64,000 nt of DNA from Chordicoccus furentiruminis (lineage in GTDB: Bacteria > Bacillota > Clostridia > Lachnospirales > Lachnospiraceae). The notes beneath the pieces were generated by a model. That model saw nothing but the letters and a program-made list of their open reading frames with translations. It ran no database searches and had not been told where the DNA came from. Below are positions 18,208-27,167 of the stretch, in pieces. Positions within the stretch are counted from its first letter, which is position 1. Each line of letters opens with the position of its first letter. The stretch spans positions 2,769,001-2,833,000 of the forward strand of contig NZ_CP048829.1 in the NCBI RefSeq assembly GCF_019355395.1, in the 5' to 3' direction. The position numbers and the translations under genes are program-made.

Positions 18208-19668
18208 TCAGGCCGCCGGGGCCTCAGACTCCATTCCCTCCGGAGAAGAGTCGGTCTCCCCGGAGCCGGACCCGAACAGAGAACTCAGCGTTTCCATAAG
18301 GGAGCTCAGCTCTTCTTCGCTGGCGGTGGTCAGTTCCATCGTCTCGCCGTCGAACGGTGTGACCTTGGCGCCTTTCTTGAACGTCAGATCGATGGTGTAG
18401 CCTTCGACAGCGGTGTTCAGCTTGTAGCCGTCGTCTGACTTCGCAAAGGTTCCCTCCAGTACGGTGGAGGATCCGTCGCCCAGTGCGAAAGCGCCGCTGG
18501 CGGTGTCATAGGACAGCGTGACGGCCGAACCGTCCTCAGTGGCGAAGGAATAAGTCGTCTTGCTGCCGTCCACTGCGGTGGAAAGAGCCAGAAGCGTGCT
18601 TTCGCCGTTAGACATTGTCATCTCGTGCCAGGGCACATCCTTGCCGGTCAGCAGAATGGACATCGTCGTGCTGTCTGCACCGGATTCAACCGACTCAGTC
18701 GAGCTGTCTGAATCCGCCTGGCTCATGGTGACGTCAATTTCACGCACATACCTGTCGTCAATGTAGTAGGTGTAGACGGCGCTGACGGAACCGAGCTGGG
18801 ACTCGGCCTCCTCCAGCTGAGAGGTAATATCGGATGCGTCACTGTTGACTGCCGCACCCGCGAAGGAGCCGAACATGGAGAGTAACTCGCGCATCGACAT
18901 CCCGCCGTCAGAGAGAGGCGTATCCATGGCTGCTTTGTAGACTGCGGAAAGCTGTTCGCCGGTCAGCGTCATCGTGTAGCCGGTGCAGCTGACGGCCGAG
19001 CCGTCCACCGTCACGTCCTTCGTGCCGCCGTCGGTCCAGAGATTCGACCCGTTGAGCGCGTCTGTTACAGCCTTCCTATACTCGTCGGAAATCGTGAAGC
19101 TGCCGCTGGTCACCGCATCGCGGACAGCGCGGATTGCGCCGTTGACCTGGGCGAGCGTGTCCTTATAGGAAGCGAGCCCGCCGGTCGGGTTATCGTTGGT
19201 GTAATCATAGGAGAGCGCTTTTTCGAGGAAGGTCGGGCAGGAAAGCACGATGTGCTTCTCATCGAGATATTCCTGAAAATCGATATTGACGCCGCTCATC
19301 GAAACCGTACCGGTCAGCGACTGGTTCTTCGCGTCCGCGTCCTGCGCGTAGCTGACGGAGGCGGATACGGCCGGCTCGGACGCTTCGCTGCTTTCGGCGG
19401 ACGATGATCCGCCGGAGAGATTGAAATCGAAGCCGAACTGACGGTCCGTGAAGACGGAGCCGAGATCTTTCAGGCTGTTGATCACATCGTCCGCGACGAA
19501 TGTGTTCTCGCAGGCCTTGTTCAGCTCGTCGGGGAGCTGTGCCGCTTCAGCTACTGCGGAAGCGGCGGATGAAGCTGACGAGGCCATCACCCCGATCGGA
19601 GCGGAAGCCATGAGCATAGCTGCGGAAGCGGCTGCGATGGTTCTGCGTGCGATTCTGTTTCTGTTCAT
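18208..19668 (-). CDS. Secreted Ser/Ala/Asp-rich protein of unknown function
   Basis: 486 residues with a Sec signal peptide (RRTIAAASAAMLMASAPIGVMAS) and no lipobox Cys. The mature part is low in Cys and rich in Ser, Thr, Asp and Glu. It has repeated beta-strand pairs, such as TMTLTGEQLSAVYKAAMDT and STTMSILLTGKDVPWHEMTM, which recall lipoprotein-like or DUF6612/LolA-type lipid-binding folds. The C terminus is acidic and disordered. It has its own sigma-70 promoter and is followed by a palindromic terminator. It may work with the exporter encoded downstream; that is a guess from position. Confidence 0.6.
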   Translation of the reverse strand: MNRNRIARRTIAAASAAMLMASAPIGVMASSASSAASAVAEAAQLPDELNKACENTFVADDVINSLKDLGSVFTDRQFGFDFNLSGGSSSAESSEASEPAVSASVSYAQDADAKNQSLTGTVSMSGVNIDFQEYLDEKHIVLSCPTFLEKALSYDYTNDNPTGGLASYKDTLAQVNGAIRAVRDAVTSGSFTISDEYRKAVTDALNGSNLWTDGGTKDVTVDGSAVSCTGYTMTLTGEQLSAVYKAAMDTPLSDGGMSMRELLSMFGSFAGAAVNSDASDITSQLEEAESQLGSVSAVYTYYIDDRYVREIDVTMSQADSDSSTESVESGADSTTMSILLTGKDVPWHEMTMSNGESTLLALSTAVDGSKTTYSFATEDGSAVTLSYDTASGAFALGDGSSTVLEGTFAKSDDGYKLNTAVEGYTIDLTFKKGAKVTPFDGETMELTTASEEELSSLMETLSSLFGSGSGETDSSPEGMESEAPAA

Positions 19669-19819
19669 AGGAACCCCTTTCCTGTGCGCCCGGTGCCGGG
19701 CGGTGTCCGGTTGTCAAGGTCGTATGCTGACAGCCTTGATGCAGTCCCGCATGCGGGCTGATGAGAAACGCATGCCGAAAGGGACGAAAATCCCGCTATT
19801 GTCAGAATACTCCTCTTAC

Positions 19820-19848
19820 AGTATAAGGCACCCCATAGAGAAATGCAA
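19820..19848 (-). promoter_or_regulatory. Sigma-70 promoter for the 486-residue secreted protein gene
   Basis: On the minus strand TTGCAT (19848-19843), a 17-base spacer, then TATACT (19825-19820). It lies about 150 bases upstream of the ATG. Confidence 0.75.
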
Positions 19849-19860
19849 ATGAAATCGACA

Positions 19861-19990
19861 GGGCGACGGCGTGATCCGCCGCTGTTCAGATACGAAAAAG
19901 CCGTGAGATTTCTCTCCCCGCTCCAGACAAGTCACCGGACTCGCACCGGTCTCTGCCCTGCTGCATGTCCCATTAAAAAATCGCTCTCCG
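19861..19990. other. Structured non-coding segment between divergent promoters
   Basis: The segment holds several nested inverted repeats, including CCGG-TGCGAGT-CCGG (minus strand), CGGCG-TGATC-CGCCG flanked by ACAG/CTGT, and GAGA-GAAA-TCTC. It is upstream of the promoters on both sides, so it would not be in the leader of either. I see no reading frame and cannot match it to a known riboswitch or RNA family; one arm faintly recalls the cobalamin-box sequence. Confidence 0.35.
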
Positions 19991-20013
19991 GCTATAGAAA
20001 AAGTATTCATACG

Positions 20014-20022
20014 TGCTATAAT
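20014..20022 (+). promoter_or_regulatory. Extended -10 promoter for the MATE gene
   Basis: TGC-TATAAT at 20014-20022 with no good -35 box. Transcription would start near 20029. Confidence 0.65.
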
Positions 20023-20031
20023 CAGAGAACA

Positions 20032-20056
20032 TGCAGGCGAAAGTCGTCCTGCTTTT
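20032..20056 (+). terminator. Attenuator-like hairpin in the MATE leader
   Basis: GCAGGCGA and TCGTCCTGC (one bulged T) pair around AAG and are followed by six T residues, all between the promoter and the ribosome site. It has the form of an intrinsic terminator but begins only a few bases after the predicted transcription start. Confidence 0.55.
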
Positions 20057-20080
20057 TTCTATGGTTCGGAGGAAAAATCT

Positions 20081-21439
20081 TTGACGAAAAGCATGACCGG
20101 GGGACGGCCGATCCGTCTGATACTTCAGTTCGCGTTTCCGCTGCTTCTGGGCAACCTGTTTCAGCAGACCTACAATATGGTGGACGCCGCGATTGTCGGC
20201 CGGACGCTGGGTGCGGCCGCTCTGGGAAGCGTCGGCGCGTCGAGCAGCGTCAACTTTCTGATCCTCGGATTCTGCATCGGCCTCGCCTGCGGTTTCGCGA
20301 TCCCGGTCGCGCAGGCTTTCGGAGCGGACGACAGACGGATGCTCCGCTCATGCGTCTTCCACTCATGGATTCTGACGGCAGCCTTTGCCGCTGTTCTGAC
20401 GGTGGCCTGCTCGCTTCTGACGCCGCAGATTCTGCACCTGCTCCAGACGCCGGATGATCTTTACGCCGACGCATACGCCTATCTTCTTGTGATTTTTCTA
20501 GGAATCCCGTTCACGATGCTCTACAACCTCTGCTCCGGTATTCTCCGGGCGGTGGGAGACAGCCGGACGCCGTTTCTCTTCCTCGCGTTTTCCGCGGTGC
20601 TCAACATCGGGCTGGATCTGTTCTGCATCCTCGTCCTCGGCTGGGGAACGGCCGGGGCGGCGATCGCGACGATCGCTTCGCAGGGCATCAGCGGGATCCT
20701 CTGTTTCTTCTATATGCGCCGGAAGTATGCGCTGCTTCGCGTGGGCAGAGAGGAGCGGAGATGGAATCCCCGGACAGTCCGGAAGCTGCTGCTGATGGGA
20801 ATCCCGATGGGACTGCAGTACTCGATCACCGCGATCGGCAGCATGGTGATGCAGAGCGCGAACAATTCGCTGGGCTCTCTGTACACGTCCGCCTTCGCGG
20901 CCGGCGTGAAGATCAAACAGCTGACGATGTGCCCCTTCGACGCCATCGCCACCGGCGTTTCCACCTTCGCCGGCCAGAACTACGGCGCGGGAAAGGTCGA
21001 CCGGATCCGCAACGGGATACGGAGCGGCACCATGGTCGCGGTGTTCTACGGCCTGCTGGCCGGGTTCCTGCTGATCTTAGGCGGGCGGACCATGTCGCTG
21101 CTGTTCGTTTCCTCTTCCTATCAGAAAGTGCTGGATGCTTCGGGACGCTATCTCCGCTGCATGGGTTATTTTTACTGGACACTCGGGATACTGAACACGA
21201 TCCGCATGTCGATTCAGGGACTTGGCTTTTCCGGCCGGGCGATTTTTTCAGGCGTGATCGAGATGATTGCCCGCACGTTTGTGTCTCTGGTCTTTGTCCC
21301 GATCGCAGGCTACACGGCGATCTGCTACGCGGATCAGACTGCGTGGGTGACTTCTTCGATCTACTGCGTGATCATGCTGGGCATCTGCATGAAAACGATC
21401 CGGACCCGGACCTACAGGAGGTCAGCCGCGGAGGAGTGA
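20081..21439 (+). CDS. MATE-family efflux transporter
   Basis: A 452-residue, 12-helix membrane transporter of the MATE superfamily, driving export of drugs or metabolites with Na+ or H+. TTG 20081 follows CGGAGGA by eight bases. Family features include FPLLLGNLFQQTYNMVDAAIVGR at the N terminus and ILRAVGDSRTPF at the end of helix 4. The two six-helix halves are visible. It is alone in its transcription unit and has an unusual leader hairpin. The substrate is unknown. Confidence 0.93.
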   Translation: MTKSMTGGRPIRLILQFAFPLLLGNLFQQTYNMVDAAIVGRTLGAAALGSVGASSSVNFLILGFCIGLACGFAIPVAQAFGADDRRMLRSCVFHSWILTAAFAAVLTVACSLLTPQILHLLQTPDDLYADAYAYLLVIFLGIPFTMLYNLCSGILRAVGDSRTPFLFLAFSAVLNIGLDLFCILVLGWGTAGAAIATIASQGISGILCFFYMRRKYALLRVGREERRWNPRTVRKLLLMGIPMGLQYSITAIGSMVMQSANNSLGSLYTSAFAAGVKIKQLTMCPFDAIATGVSTFAGQNYGAGKVDRIRNGIRSGTMVAVFYGLLAGFLLILGGRTMSLLFVSSSYQKVLDASGRYLRCMGYFYWTLGILNTIRMSIQGLGFSGRAIFSGVIEMIARTFVSLVFVPIAGYTAICYADQTAWVTSSIYCVIMLGICMKTIRTRTYRRSAAEE

Positions 21440-21478
21440 GGTCGGCCGTCGGTCAGGCATGAACTTTTTGACGGAGTG

Positions 21479-21487
21479 TGCTATAGT
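21479..21487 (+). promoter_or_regulatory. Extended -10 promoter upstream of the CobW-like gene
   Basis: TGC-TATAGT with an unremarkable -35 region. The resulting leader would be about 180 bases. It contains GC-rich short inverted repeats but nothing I can name. Confidence 0.5.
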
Positions 21488-21675
21488 GGAACAGACTCTG
21501 CCGGCCGGGCTGATGAACACTCTGCGGCAGATACGAAAAAGACGCGGCGCCGGGAAGACGGCCGCGCAGCAAAAAAGGGCCGGCGAGGTACGCTGCGGCA
21601 ATCGCGCCGGATAACAGAAAACAGACAGCATCAGGCGGGCTGTGTCAATCAGGGTCCGCCGGAACGGAGGCGAAC

Positions 21676-22764
21676 ATGACGAAGGTAGATATCATATCCG
21701 GCTTTCTCGGGGCCGGCAAGACGACCCTGATCCGGGAACTGCTGACAGAGGCGCTGAAGGACGAGCAGGTCGTGCTGATTGAGAATGAATTCGGTGAGAT
21801 CGGGATCGACGGAGGCTTCCTGAGGGAGGCGGGCGTGCAGATCCGTGAGATGAATTCCGGCTGCATCTGCTGCTCTCTGGTCGGAGACTTCGGAAAGGCG
21901 CTCGGCGAAGTGACCCGTACCTATCACCCGGACCGTATCATCATCGAGCCTTCGGGCGTGGGAAAGCTGACGGATGTCATCCGGGCGGTGGAGAGAGTCA
22001 GCGGAGAGGCCGGCGTGGAGGTGCATTCCGCAACGACAGTGGTGGATGTGCTGAAATGCCGGATGTATCTGAAAAACTTCGGCGAATTCTTTAAAAATCA
22101 GGTGGAGGCCTGCGGCACGGTGATTCTGAGCCGGACGGATACGGAGAAGGCGGATCCGGAGAAGATCGGGGAAGCGGTCCGGCTCCTCAGGGATCTGAAC
22201 GCGTCTGCGACGATTGTCACGACTCCGGCGGAGGAACTGGGAGGCAGGAAACTCCTGTCCATTATGGAAGGCGCGAAGCCGGATCTGCTCTCCATGAGCG
22301 ATGACGAGGCGGATCATGACGGCTGTGAAGAGCATCACGACGAAGATGAGCATGCATGCGGCTGCGGGGATCATCATGATGAAGATGAGCATGCATGCGG
22401 CTGCGGGCACCACCATGATGATCACGACCACATCGGCGGCGGACATCATGATGAGCACGGCCACCATCATCACCACCACGACGCGGATGAGGTATTCACC
22501 AGCTGGGGACGGGAGACGGCGCGGCCGTACGCGGAGGAGGAACTTCGCCGGATTCTGAAAGCCCTGACCGAAACGGAAGAATACGGCATCGTTCTGCGTG
22601 CCAAGGGAATTGTGCCGAAGGGGGACGGAAGCTGGCTGTATTTTGACATGGTGCCGGGAGAGGCGGATGTCCGTCCGGGCGCGCCGGAGTATACAGGACG
22701 GATCTGTGTCATCGGCTCGAAGCTGAAGGAAGAAAAGCTGGCGAAGCTGTTCGGAACGGATTGA
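21676..22764 (+). CDS. CobW/COG0523 G3E GTPase with His-rich metal-binding insert
   Basis: A 362-residue metallochaperone GTPase. Walker A is GFLGAGKTT, the conserved metal motif is CICCSLVGD (CxCC), and IENEFGE and SRTD complete the G3E signature. Between residues about 210 and 275 lies a His/Asp/Glu/Cys-rich insert with two nearly identical copies of HHDEDEHACGCG followed by runs of His. The C-terminal CobW domain is short. Such proteins supply zinc or another divalent metal to client enzymes. The following gene encodes a second G3E protein, so this is probably a metal-homeostasis pair. Confidence 0.9.
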   Translation: MTKVDIISGFLGAGKTTLIRELLTEALKDEQVVLIENEFGEIGIDGGFLREAGVQIREMNSGCICCSLVGDFGKALGEVTRTYHPDRIIIEPSGVGKLTDVIRAVERVSGEAGVEVHSATTVVDVLKCRMYLKNFGEFFKNQVEACGTVILSRTDTEKADPEKIGEAVRLLRDLNASATIVTTPAEELGGRKLLSIMEGAKPDLLSMSDDEADHDGCEEHHDEDEHACGCGDHHDEDEHACGCGHHHDDHDHIGGGHHDEHGHHHHHHDADEVFTSWGRETARPYAEEELRRILKALTETEEYGIVLRAKGIVPKGDGSWLYFDMVPGEADVRPGAPEYTGRICVIGSKLKEEKLAKLFGTD

Positions 22765-22872
22765 GCGGGAGGCCGGCGCGGCCGCGAGGCAGCATCAGGC
22801 CGGGCGGCGGAAAACGGCCCGGAAGGAAAAGACAGACGGCCTGCATGGCCAAGACAATCGGAGGAAAGAAGG

Positions 22873-23829
22873 ATGGCGGAAGAGGAAAACCGTGTGCCGG
22901 TCTATCTGATCACGGGTTTTCTGGAAAGCGGGAAAACACGTTTTCTGAGCGGTGTCGTGCAGCAGGAGTATTTTCAGATTGACGAGACGACGCTCATTCT
23001 GGTCTGTGAGGACGGCGAAGAGACGTACGACGGGGAGGAGCTGGCGCGGTACGGTGCTGTCGTGCGCCGGATCGATGAGCAGGAGGAGCTGAACGGCGAC
23101 ACGCTGAGGGTGCTGGAGAGCGAGCTTCATCCGGGGCGTGTGATGGTGGAATACAATCCGCTGTGGAGCGTCCGCGCCTTCGAGAAGCTGCCGTTCCCGG
23201 AAGGGTGGGGAATCGAGCAGGAGATCGTCGTCGTCGATGCCTCCACATACGCTGTGTATCGAACGAACATGAAATCGCTTTTTGTCGAGATGTTCGCACA
23301 AGCCGAGCTGGTCGTCTTCAACCGGTGCCGGGAGGATCAGCCGCTGGCGGAATTCCGGCGCGGCATCAAGGTGACGAACCCTGCCTGCGAGATTGCCTTT
23401 GAGGACCGGAACGGCGAGCCGATCGATCTGTTCGCGGACAGCGTGCCTTACGATCTCGATGCGGAGGTGATCACGATCGGGGACGCGGACTACGGAATCT
23501 TCTATGTTGATCTCGAGGACAATCCGGACCGGTATGAGGGCCGGACCGTGCGCTTCCGGGGAAAAATACACCGGACCCGTGAGATGGGCGGCAAATATTT
23601 CGAGCTCGGATGGAACGCCATGACCTGCTGTGCGGAGGATATTCAGTACATAGGATATATCTGCGAATCACCTCAGGCACGGACGCTCGCCAACGGCTCC
23701 TGGGCGGAGATCACGGCAAAGGTGGAGATCCGACACATGATGGCCTATCGAGGGAAAGGCCCGGTCTTCCGGGTCATGGAGATGCGCCCTGTGGATCCTC
23801 CGGAATCGGATCTTGTCTATTTCAGCTGA
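22873..23829 (+). CDS. Divergent G3E GTPase fused to a DUF1980-like OB domain
   Basis: 318 residues. The N-terminal P-loop ITGFLESGKTRF identifies a CobW-like GTPase, but the CxCC motif is missing and Thr/Lys motifs are reduced. From about residue 205 on, the sequence (VRFRGKI, NAMTCCAEDIQYIGYICE) looks like the C-terminal domain of YcgQ/DUF1980 proteins, which usually accompany a YcgR-type permease. No such permease is next to it. GGAGG sits nine bases upstream of ATG. Probably cotranscribed with the His-rich CobW gene and concerned with metal (likely zinc) handling. Confidence 0.75.
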   Translation: MAEEENRVPVYLITGFLESGKTRFLSGVVQQEYFQIDETTLILVCEDGEETYDGEELARYGAVVRRIDEQEELNGDTLRVLESELHPGRVMVEYNPLWSVRAFEKLPFPEGWGIEQEIVVVDASTYAVYRTNMKSLFVEMFAQAELVVFNRCREDQPLAEFRRGIKVTNPACEIAFEDRNGEPIDLFADSVPYDLDAEVITIGDADYGIFYVDLEDNPDRYEGRTVRFRGKIHRTREMGGKYFELGWNAMTCCAEDIQYIGYICESPQARTLANGSWAEITAKVEIRHMMAYRGKGPVFRVMEMRPVDPPESDLVYFS

Positions 23830-23830
23830 A

Positions 23831-23869
23831 GGAACGCCGCTCCTGCGCTGTGCGCGGAGGCGGCGTTCC
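23831..23869 (+). terminator. Hairpin after the second G3E gene
   Basis: GGAACGCCGC (23831-23840) pairs perfectly with GCGGCGTTCC (23860-23869), with a further CTCC/GGAG extension inside. No real T-run follows. Confidence 0.55.
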
Positions 23870-23916
23870 CTTGCAATCCGGATCTGGGCGGAAACAGGAA
23901 GAGACGGGAGGACATG

Positions 23917-26568
23917 ATGAATCAGACACGGACCATCGGCATCCTTGCGCATGTGGACGCCGGAAAGACAACACTGACGGAAGCCATGCTCTTCCGAACC
24001 GGACAGATCCGCACAGCCGGACGCGTCGACCACGGCGACACGCATCTGGATACGGACGATCAGGAGAGGGAGAGGGGCATCACGATCTTTTCGAAGCAGG
24101 CAAGGCTCGGATTGCCGGGGCTCACCGTCACGATTCTTGACACGCCCGGCCACACGGATTTTTCGGCGGAAACGGAGAGGACGCTGCAGGTTCTGGACGC
24201 GGCAGTGCTTGTGATCAGCGGAACGGACGGCGTGCAGGGCCATACGCGGACGCTTTGGCGCCTTTTGGAGCGGTACCGGCTTCCGGTCCTCATCTTTGTC
24301 AACAAGATGGATCTTCCCGGAGCGGACCGGGACAGGGTGACGGCCTCTCTCGGGGAGGAACTGTCATCCCGGTGTGTCGATTTTACAGCCGGGCTGCCTG
24401 AGAGGGACGAGGAGATCGCGCTCACGGATGAGAAGCTGCTGGATACGCTGCTGGAAGACGGCTCTCTTCCGGATCCGATGATCGCGGAGGCAGTAGGCCG
24501 GCGGAAGCTGTTTCCGGTATGGTTCGGATCGGCGTTCCGTATGGAGGGAGTCGACGCCCTGCTGGAGGGCTTCCGGCGGTATCTGCCCGAAAAGACGTAT
24601 CCCTCCGCGTTCGGCATGAAGGTGTACAAGATCGGCCGCGACGCGCAGGGAAAGCGGCTGAGCGGCGTGAAGGTGACAGGAGGCGTGCTCCGGGTGCGTG
24701 ACGCGGTCACTTATCATCCCGGAGGAAAAGATGCGGACGCGGCGCCGGTCACGGAGAAAATTGATCAGATCCGACTGTTCGCCGGAGACCGGTATACGAC
24801 CGTGACTGAAGCGCCGGCCGGAACGGTCTGCGCCGTGACCGGGCTCTCCGCCGTGATGCCCGGCCAGGGCCTCGGCGCGGAGCCGGATTCGGAGCCGCCG
24901 GTGCTGGAACCCGTGATGACCCGCCGGCTGATCCTGCCCGAAGGGACGGATCCGGCAGCGGTCTTCCGGGAACTGCATGTGCTGGAGGATGAGGATCCGG
25001 CGCTCCATCTGACGTGGAACGCGGAGCGGAAGGATATTCATATTCAGATCATGGGCCAGGTTCAGACCGAGGTGCTGACCCGCCTGATCCGAGGCCGTTT
25101 CGGCATCGCTGTGTCCTTCGGACCGGAACGGATCATGTACCGGGAGACGGCGGCGGCTCCGGCGGAGGGCGTGGGCCATTACGAGCCGCTCCGCCATTAC
25201 GCGGAGGTGCATCTTCTGATCGAACCGGGCGAGCGCGGCAGCGGCATCACCGCCGCGTCGAGTCTGAGCACGGATGAACTGGATGCGAACTGGCAGAAGC
25301 AGGTGCTGAACGCCGTGCTCGACGATGAGCATCCCGGCGTGCTCACCGGATCGCCGCTGACGGATGTGAAGATTACGCTCGTCGGCGGCCGGGCCAGCGT
25401 GAAGCATACGGAAGGCGGAGATTTTCGTCAGGCGGCGGACCGCGCGGTGCGCCAGGGACTCCGCCGGACGAAATCCATTCTTCTGGAGCCCTGGTATGCC
25501 TTTGAGATCAACCTTCCCGAAGACGCGCTCGGACATGTGATGAGCGAGCTGCTGGCCCGTCACGCATCGTGCGGAGATCCGGAATATCATCAGGGTGCAG
25601 ATGATACGCGGATGACGCTCAGGGGTTCGCTCCCGGTCTCCGAATCTTCGGATCTCGAGCTGCGGCTGCATGCCGCATCCCGTGGCAGGGCAAGGCTTAC
25701 GCTTACGCTTGACGGCTACCGGACCTGCCACAACGCAGAGGAAATGATCCGGCGGATCGCCTATGACCCGGAAGCGGATACCGCCCATCCGACAGGATCC
25801 GTGTTCTGCTCCCACGGCTCCGGCTTCTTCGTTCCATGGGACCAGGTGGAAACCTACATGCATCTGCCTTATTCCGGTCTGACGGAGGCCGGGCGTCAGG
25901 CGTCCGATCCCGGGACGGAAGAAGGATTCCGGCCGGAAACCCCTGAGGAACATGCACCCGGCGGCGATGACGAACTGGATGCGATCTACAAAAGAGAATT
26001 CGGGCGGACAAGAGACGACGTTCCGATCGGCGGGAAAGAACGGCTCAGCCGGAAGCGGTACACCGCGCCCCGCCGGACGGATCCCGTGAAACAGAAAACC
26101 GACAAGCACGGACGGCCGATCTATCCGAAAAAGGACACAAGAGAAGAACTGCTGCTGATTGACGGCTATAACGTGATCTTTGACTGGCCGGAGCTCCGGG
26201 ATCTCGCCCGCGCGGATATGGCAGCCGCGAGAGGAAAGCTGCTGGATGAGATCAGCAATTATCAGGGTTTTACGGGCGTCCGCACCTGTGTCGTCTTTGA
26301 CGCGTACAGGAGGGAACGGACGCCGGCATCCGTCACGCTGTATCAGAACCTGACGGTTGTCTTCACGGAGAAGGACGAAACCGCGGACGCGTGGATCGAG
26401 CGGACCGTACATGAAGGCATCGGAAAATACCGGATCACGGTCGTCACGTCGGACGGCCTGGAGCAGCTGACGGTGATGCGAATCGGCGCGATGCGGATGT
26501 CTTCGAGGATGCTTCTGGAGGAGATCCGGCGGGTGAGAGAGGAAGGAAAAGGGACGCAGTACACCTGA
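23917..26568 (+). CDS. TetM-like ribosomal GTPase fused to a Rae1/YacP-type NYN nuclease domain
   Basis: 883 residues. ATG 23917 is five bases after GGGAGG; ATG 23914 is too close. The first ~640 residues are a translational GTPase of the ribosomal-protection (TetM/TetO) type: AHVDAGKTTL (G1), RERGITI (G2), DTPGHTDF (G3), NKMD (G4), then domains II-V as in EF-G. After a charged linker, residues from about 745 to 870 match YacP/Rae1: LLLIDGYNVI, VVFDAYRRE, FTEKDETADAWIE and VVTSDGLEQ. Rae1 cuts mRNA in the ribosomal A site. The fusion suggests a factor that binds stalled or drugged ribosomes and also cleaves their message. Drug resistance is possible but not shown. Confidence 0.88.
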   Translation: MNQTRTIGILAHVDAGKTTLTEAMLFRTGQIRTAGRVDHGDTHLDTDDQERERGITIFSKQARLGLPGLTVTILDTPGHTDFSAETERTLQVLDAAVLVISGTDGVQGHTRTLWRLLERYRLPVLIFVNKMDLPGADRDRVTASLGEELSSRCVDFTAGLPERDEEIALTDEKLLDTLLEDGSLPDPMIAEAVGRRKLFPVWFGSAFRMEGVDALLEGFRRYLPEKTYPSAFGMKVYKIGRDAQGKRLSGVKVTGGVLRVRDAVTYHPGGKDADAAPVTEKIDQIRLFAGDRYTTVTEAPAGTVCAVTGLSAVMPGQGLGAEPDSEPPVLEPVMTRRLILPEGTDPAAVFRELHVLEDEDPALHLTWNAERKDIHIQIMGQVQTEVLTRLIRGRFGIAVSFGPERIMYRETAAAPAEGVGHYEPLRHYAEVHLLIEPGERGSGITAASSLSTDELDANWQKQVLNAVLDDEHPGVLTGSPLTDVKITLVGGRASVKHTEGGDFRQAADRAVRQGLRRTKSILLEPWYAFEINLPEDALGHVMSELLARHASCGDPEYHQGADDTRMTLRGSLPVSESSDLELRLHAASRGRARLTLTLDGYRTCHNAEEMIRRIAYDPEADTAHPTGSVFCSHGSGFFVPWDQVETYMHLPYSGLTEAGRQASDPGTEEGFRPETPEEHAPGGDDELDAIYKREFGRTRDDVPIGGKERLSRKRYTAPRRTDPVKQKTDKHGRPIYPKKDTREELLLIDGYNVIFDWPELRDLARADMAAARGKLLDEISNYQGFTGVRTCVVFDAYRRERTPASVTLYQNLTVVFTEKDETADAWIERTVHEGIGKYRITVVTSDGLEQLTVMRIGAMRMSSRMLLEEIRRVREEGKGTQYT

Positions 26569-26586
26569 CGGCGGTGCCGTCCGGTC

Positions 26587-27105
26587 TCAGGCCTTTGCGG
26601 TCCTGAGCTCTTTCAGACGCTTCCGGATATAGGCAGGCACGTCATCAGGCTGGACGCCGAGTACGTAAGCGAATTCCCGGTTGATAGAGGTCTCGGCTTC
26701 TTCGAGAAAGCGGGCGTCTGAGGAATGAAACTTCCGGCCCCGCGCCGTCTGCTCTTTCCGTTTATCGTACAGTGCGCTGACGGCGGCCAGAAGATTCTCA
26801 TGATTTCCGCTCCGGACAATGCCGGTCAGGTACCGCTGGCGGGCCTTCTCGTCACTGATCCAGTCAGTGTGATGCTGGGGCATGCCGTCGATCAGGCTGT
26901 CGATGTCCTCACGGTTCAGCGGGTCGCGCAGCTGATGCTCCGCCTGATCGCAGGGCGTGTACAGCGTTGTTCCCTGATCATAGAGCGGCGTGAGCACATA
27001 ATACCGTCTCGGACCGTCGTGAGACATGTTCAGTTCGCTGACGGAGCGGATCCGGCAGATGCCCACATGCTTATGCACCACAATATCTCCTGTTTTCCAA
27101 GCCAA
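26587..27105 (-). CDS. CarD-like transcriptional regulator
   Basis: 172 residues. TTG 27105 is chosen because AAAGGAGG lies six bases upstream. Starting with AWKTGDIVVHKHVGICRI, the N-terminal Tudor-like domain matches the CarD/CdnL RNA-polymerase-interacting fold, and the helical C-terminal part (DSLIDGMPQHHTDWISDEK, then a long Arg/Lys-rich helix) fits as well. Such proteins stabilise open complexes, often at rRNA or stress genes. It converges with the ribosomal GTPase gene, 18 bases apart. Confidence 0.85.
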   Translation of the reverse strand: MAWKTGDIVVHKHVGICRIRSVSELNMSHDGPRRYYVLTPLYDQGTTLYTPCDQAEHQLRDPLNREDIDSLIDGMPQHHTDWISDEKARQRYLTGIVRSGNHENLLAAVSALYDKRKEQTARGRKFHSSDARFLEEAETSINREFAYVLGVQPDDVPAYIRKRLKELRTAKA

Positions 27106-27167
27106 GATAAACCTCCTTTCGCGCAAATCCTGCGGAGCGTGCCACTTGCTGACGGGCCGCTCTGTGA

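Noticed and set aside
19920-19970. tRNA or cobalamin riboswitch in the structured segment
   Set aside because: The CCGGTGCGAGTCCGG arm resembles both a T-arm and a B12-box stem, but the T-loop consensus, acceptor stem, CACTG and other core B12 motifs are missing.
24364-26412. Antisense open frame of about 680 codons within the TetM-Rae1 fusion gene
   Set aside because: No recognisable domain, no ribosome site, and the sense strand encodes an unambiguous GTPase-nuclease fusion.
23917-26568. Calling the fusion protein a tetracycline resistance gene
   Set aside because: The GTPase half is related to TetM, but close relatives include housekeeping paralogues and the nuclease fusion points to another role; resistance cannot be concluded.
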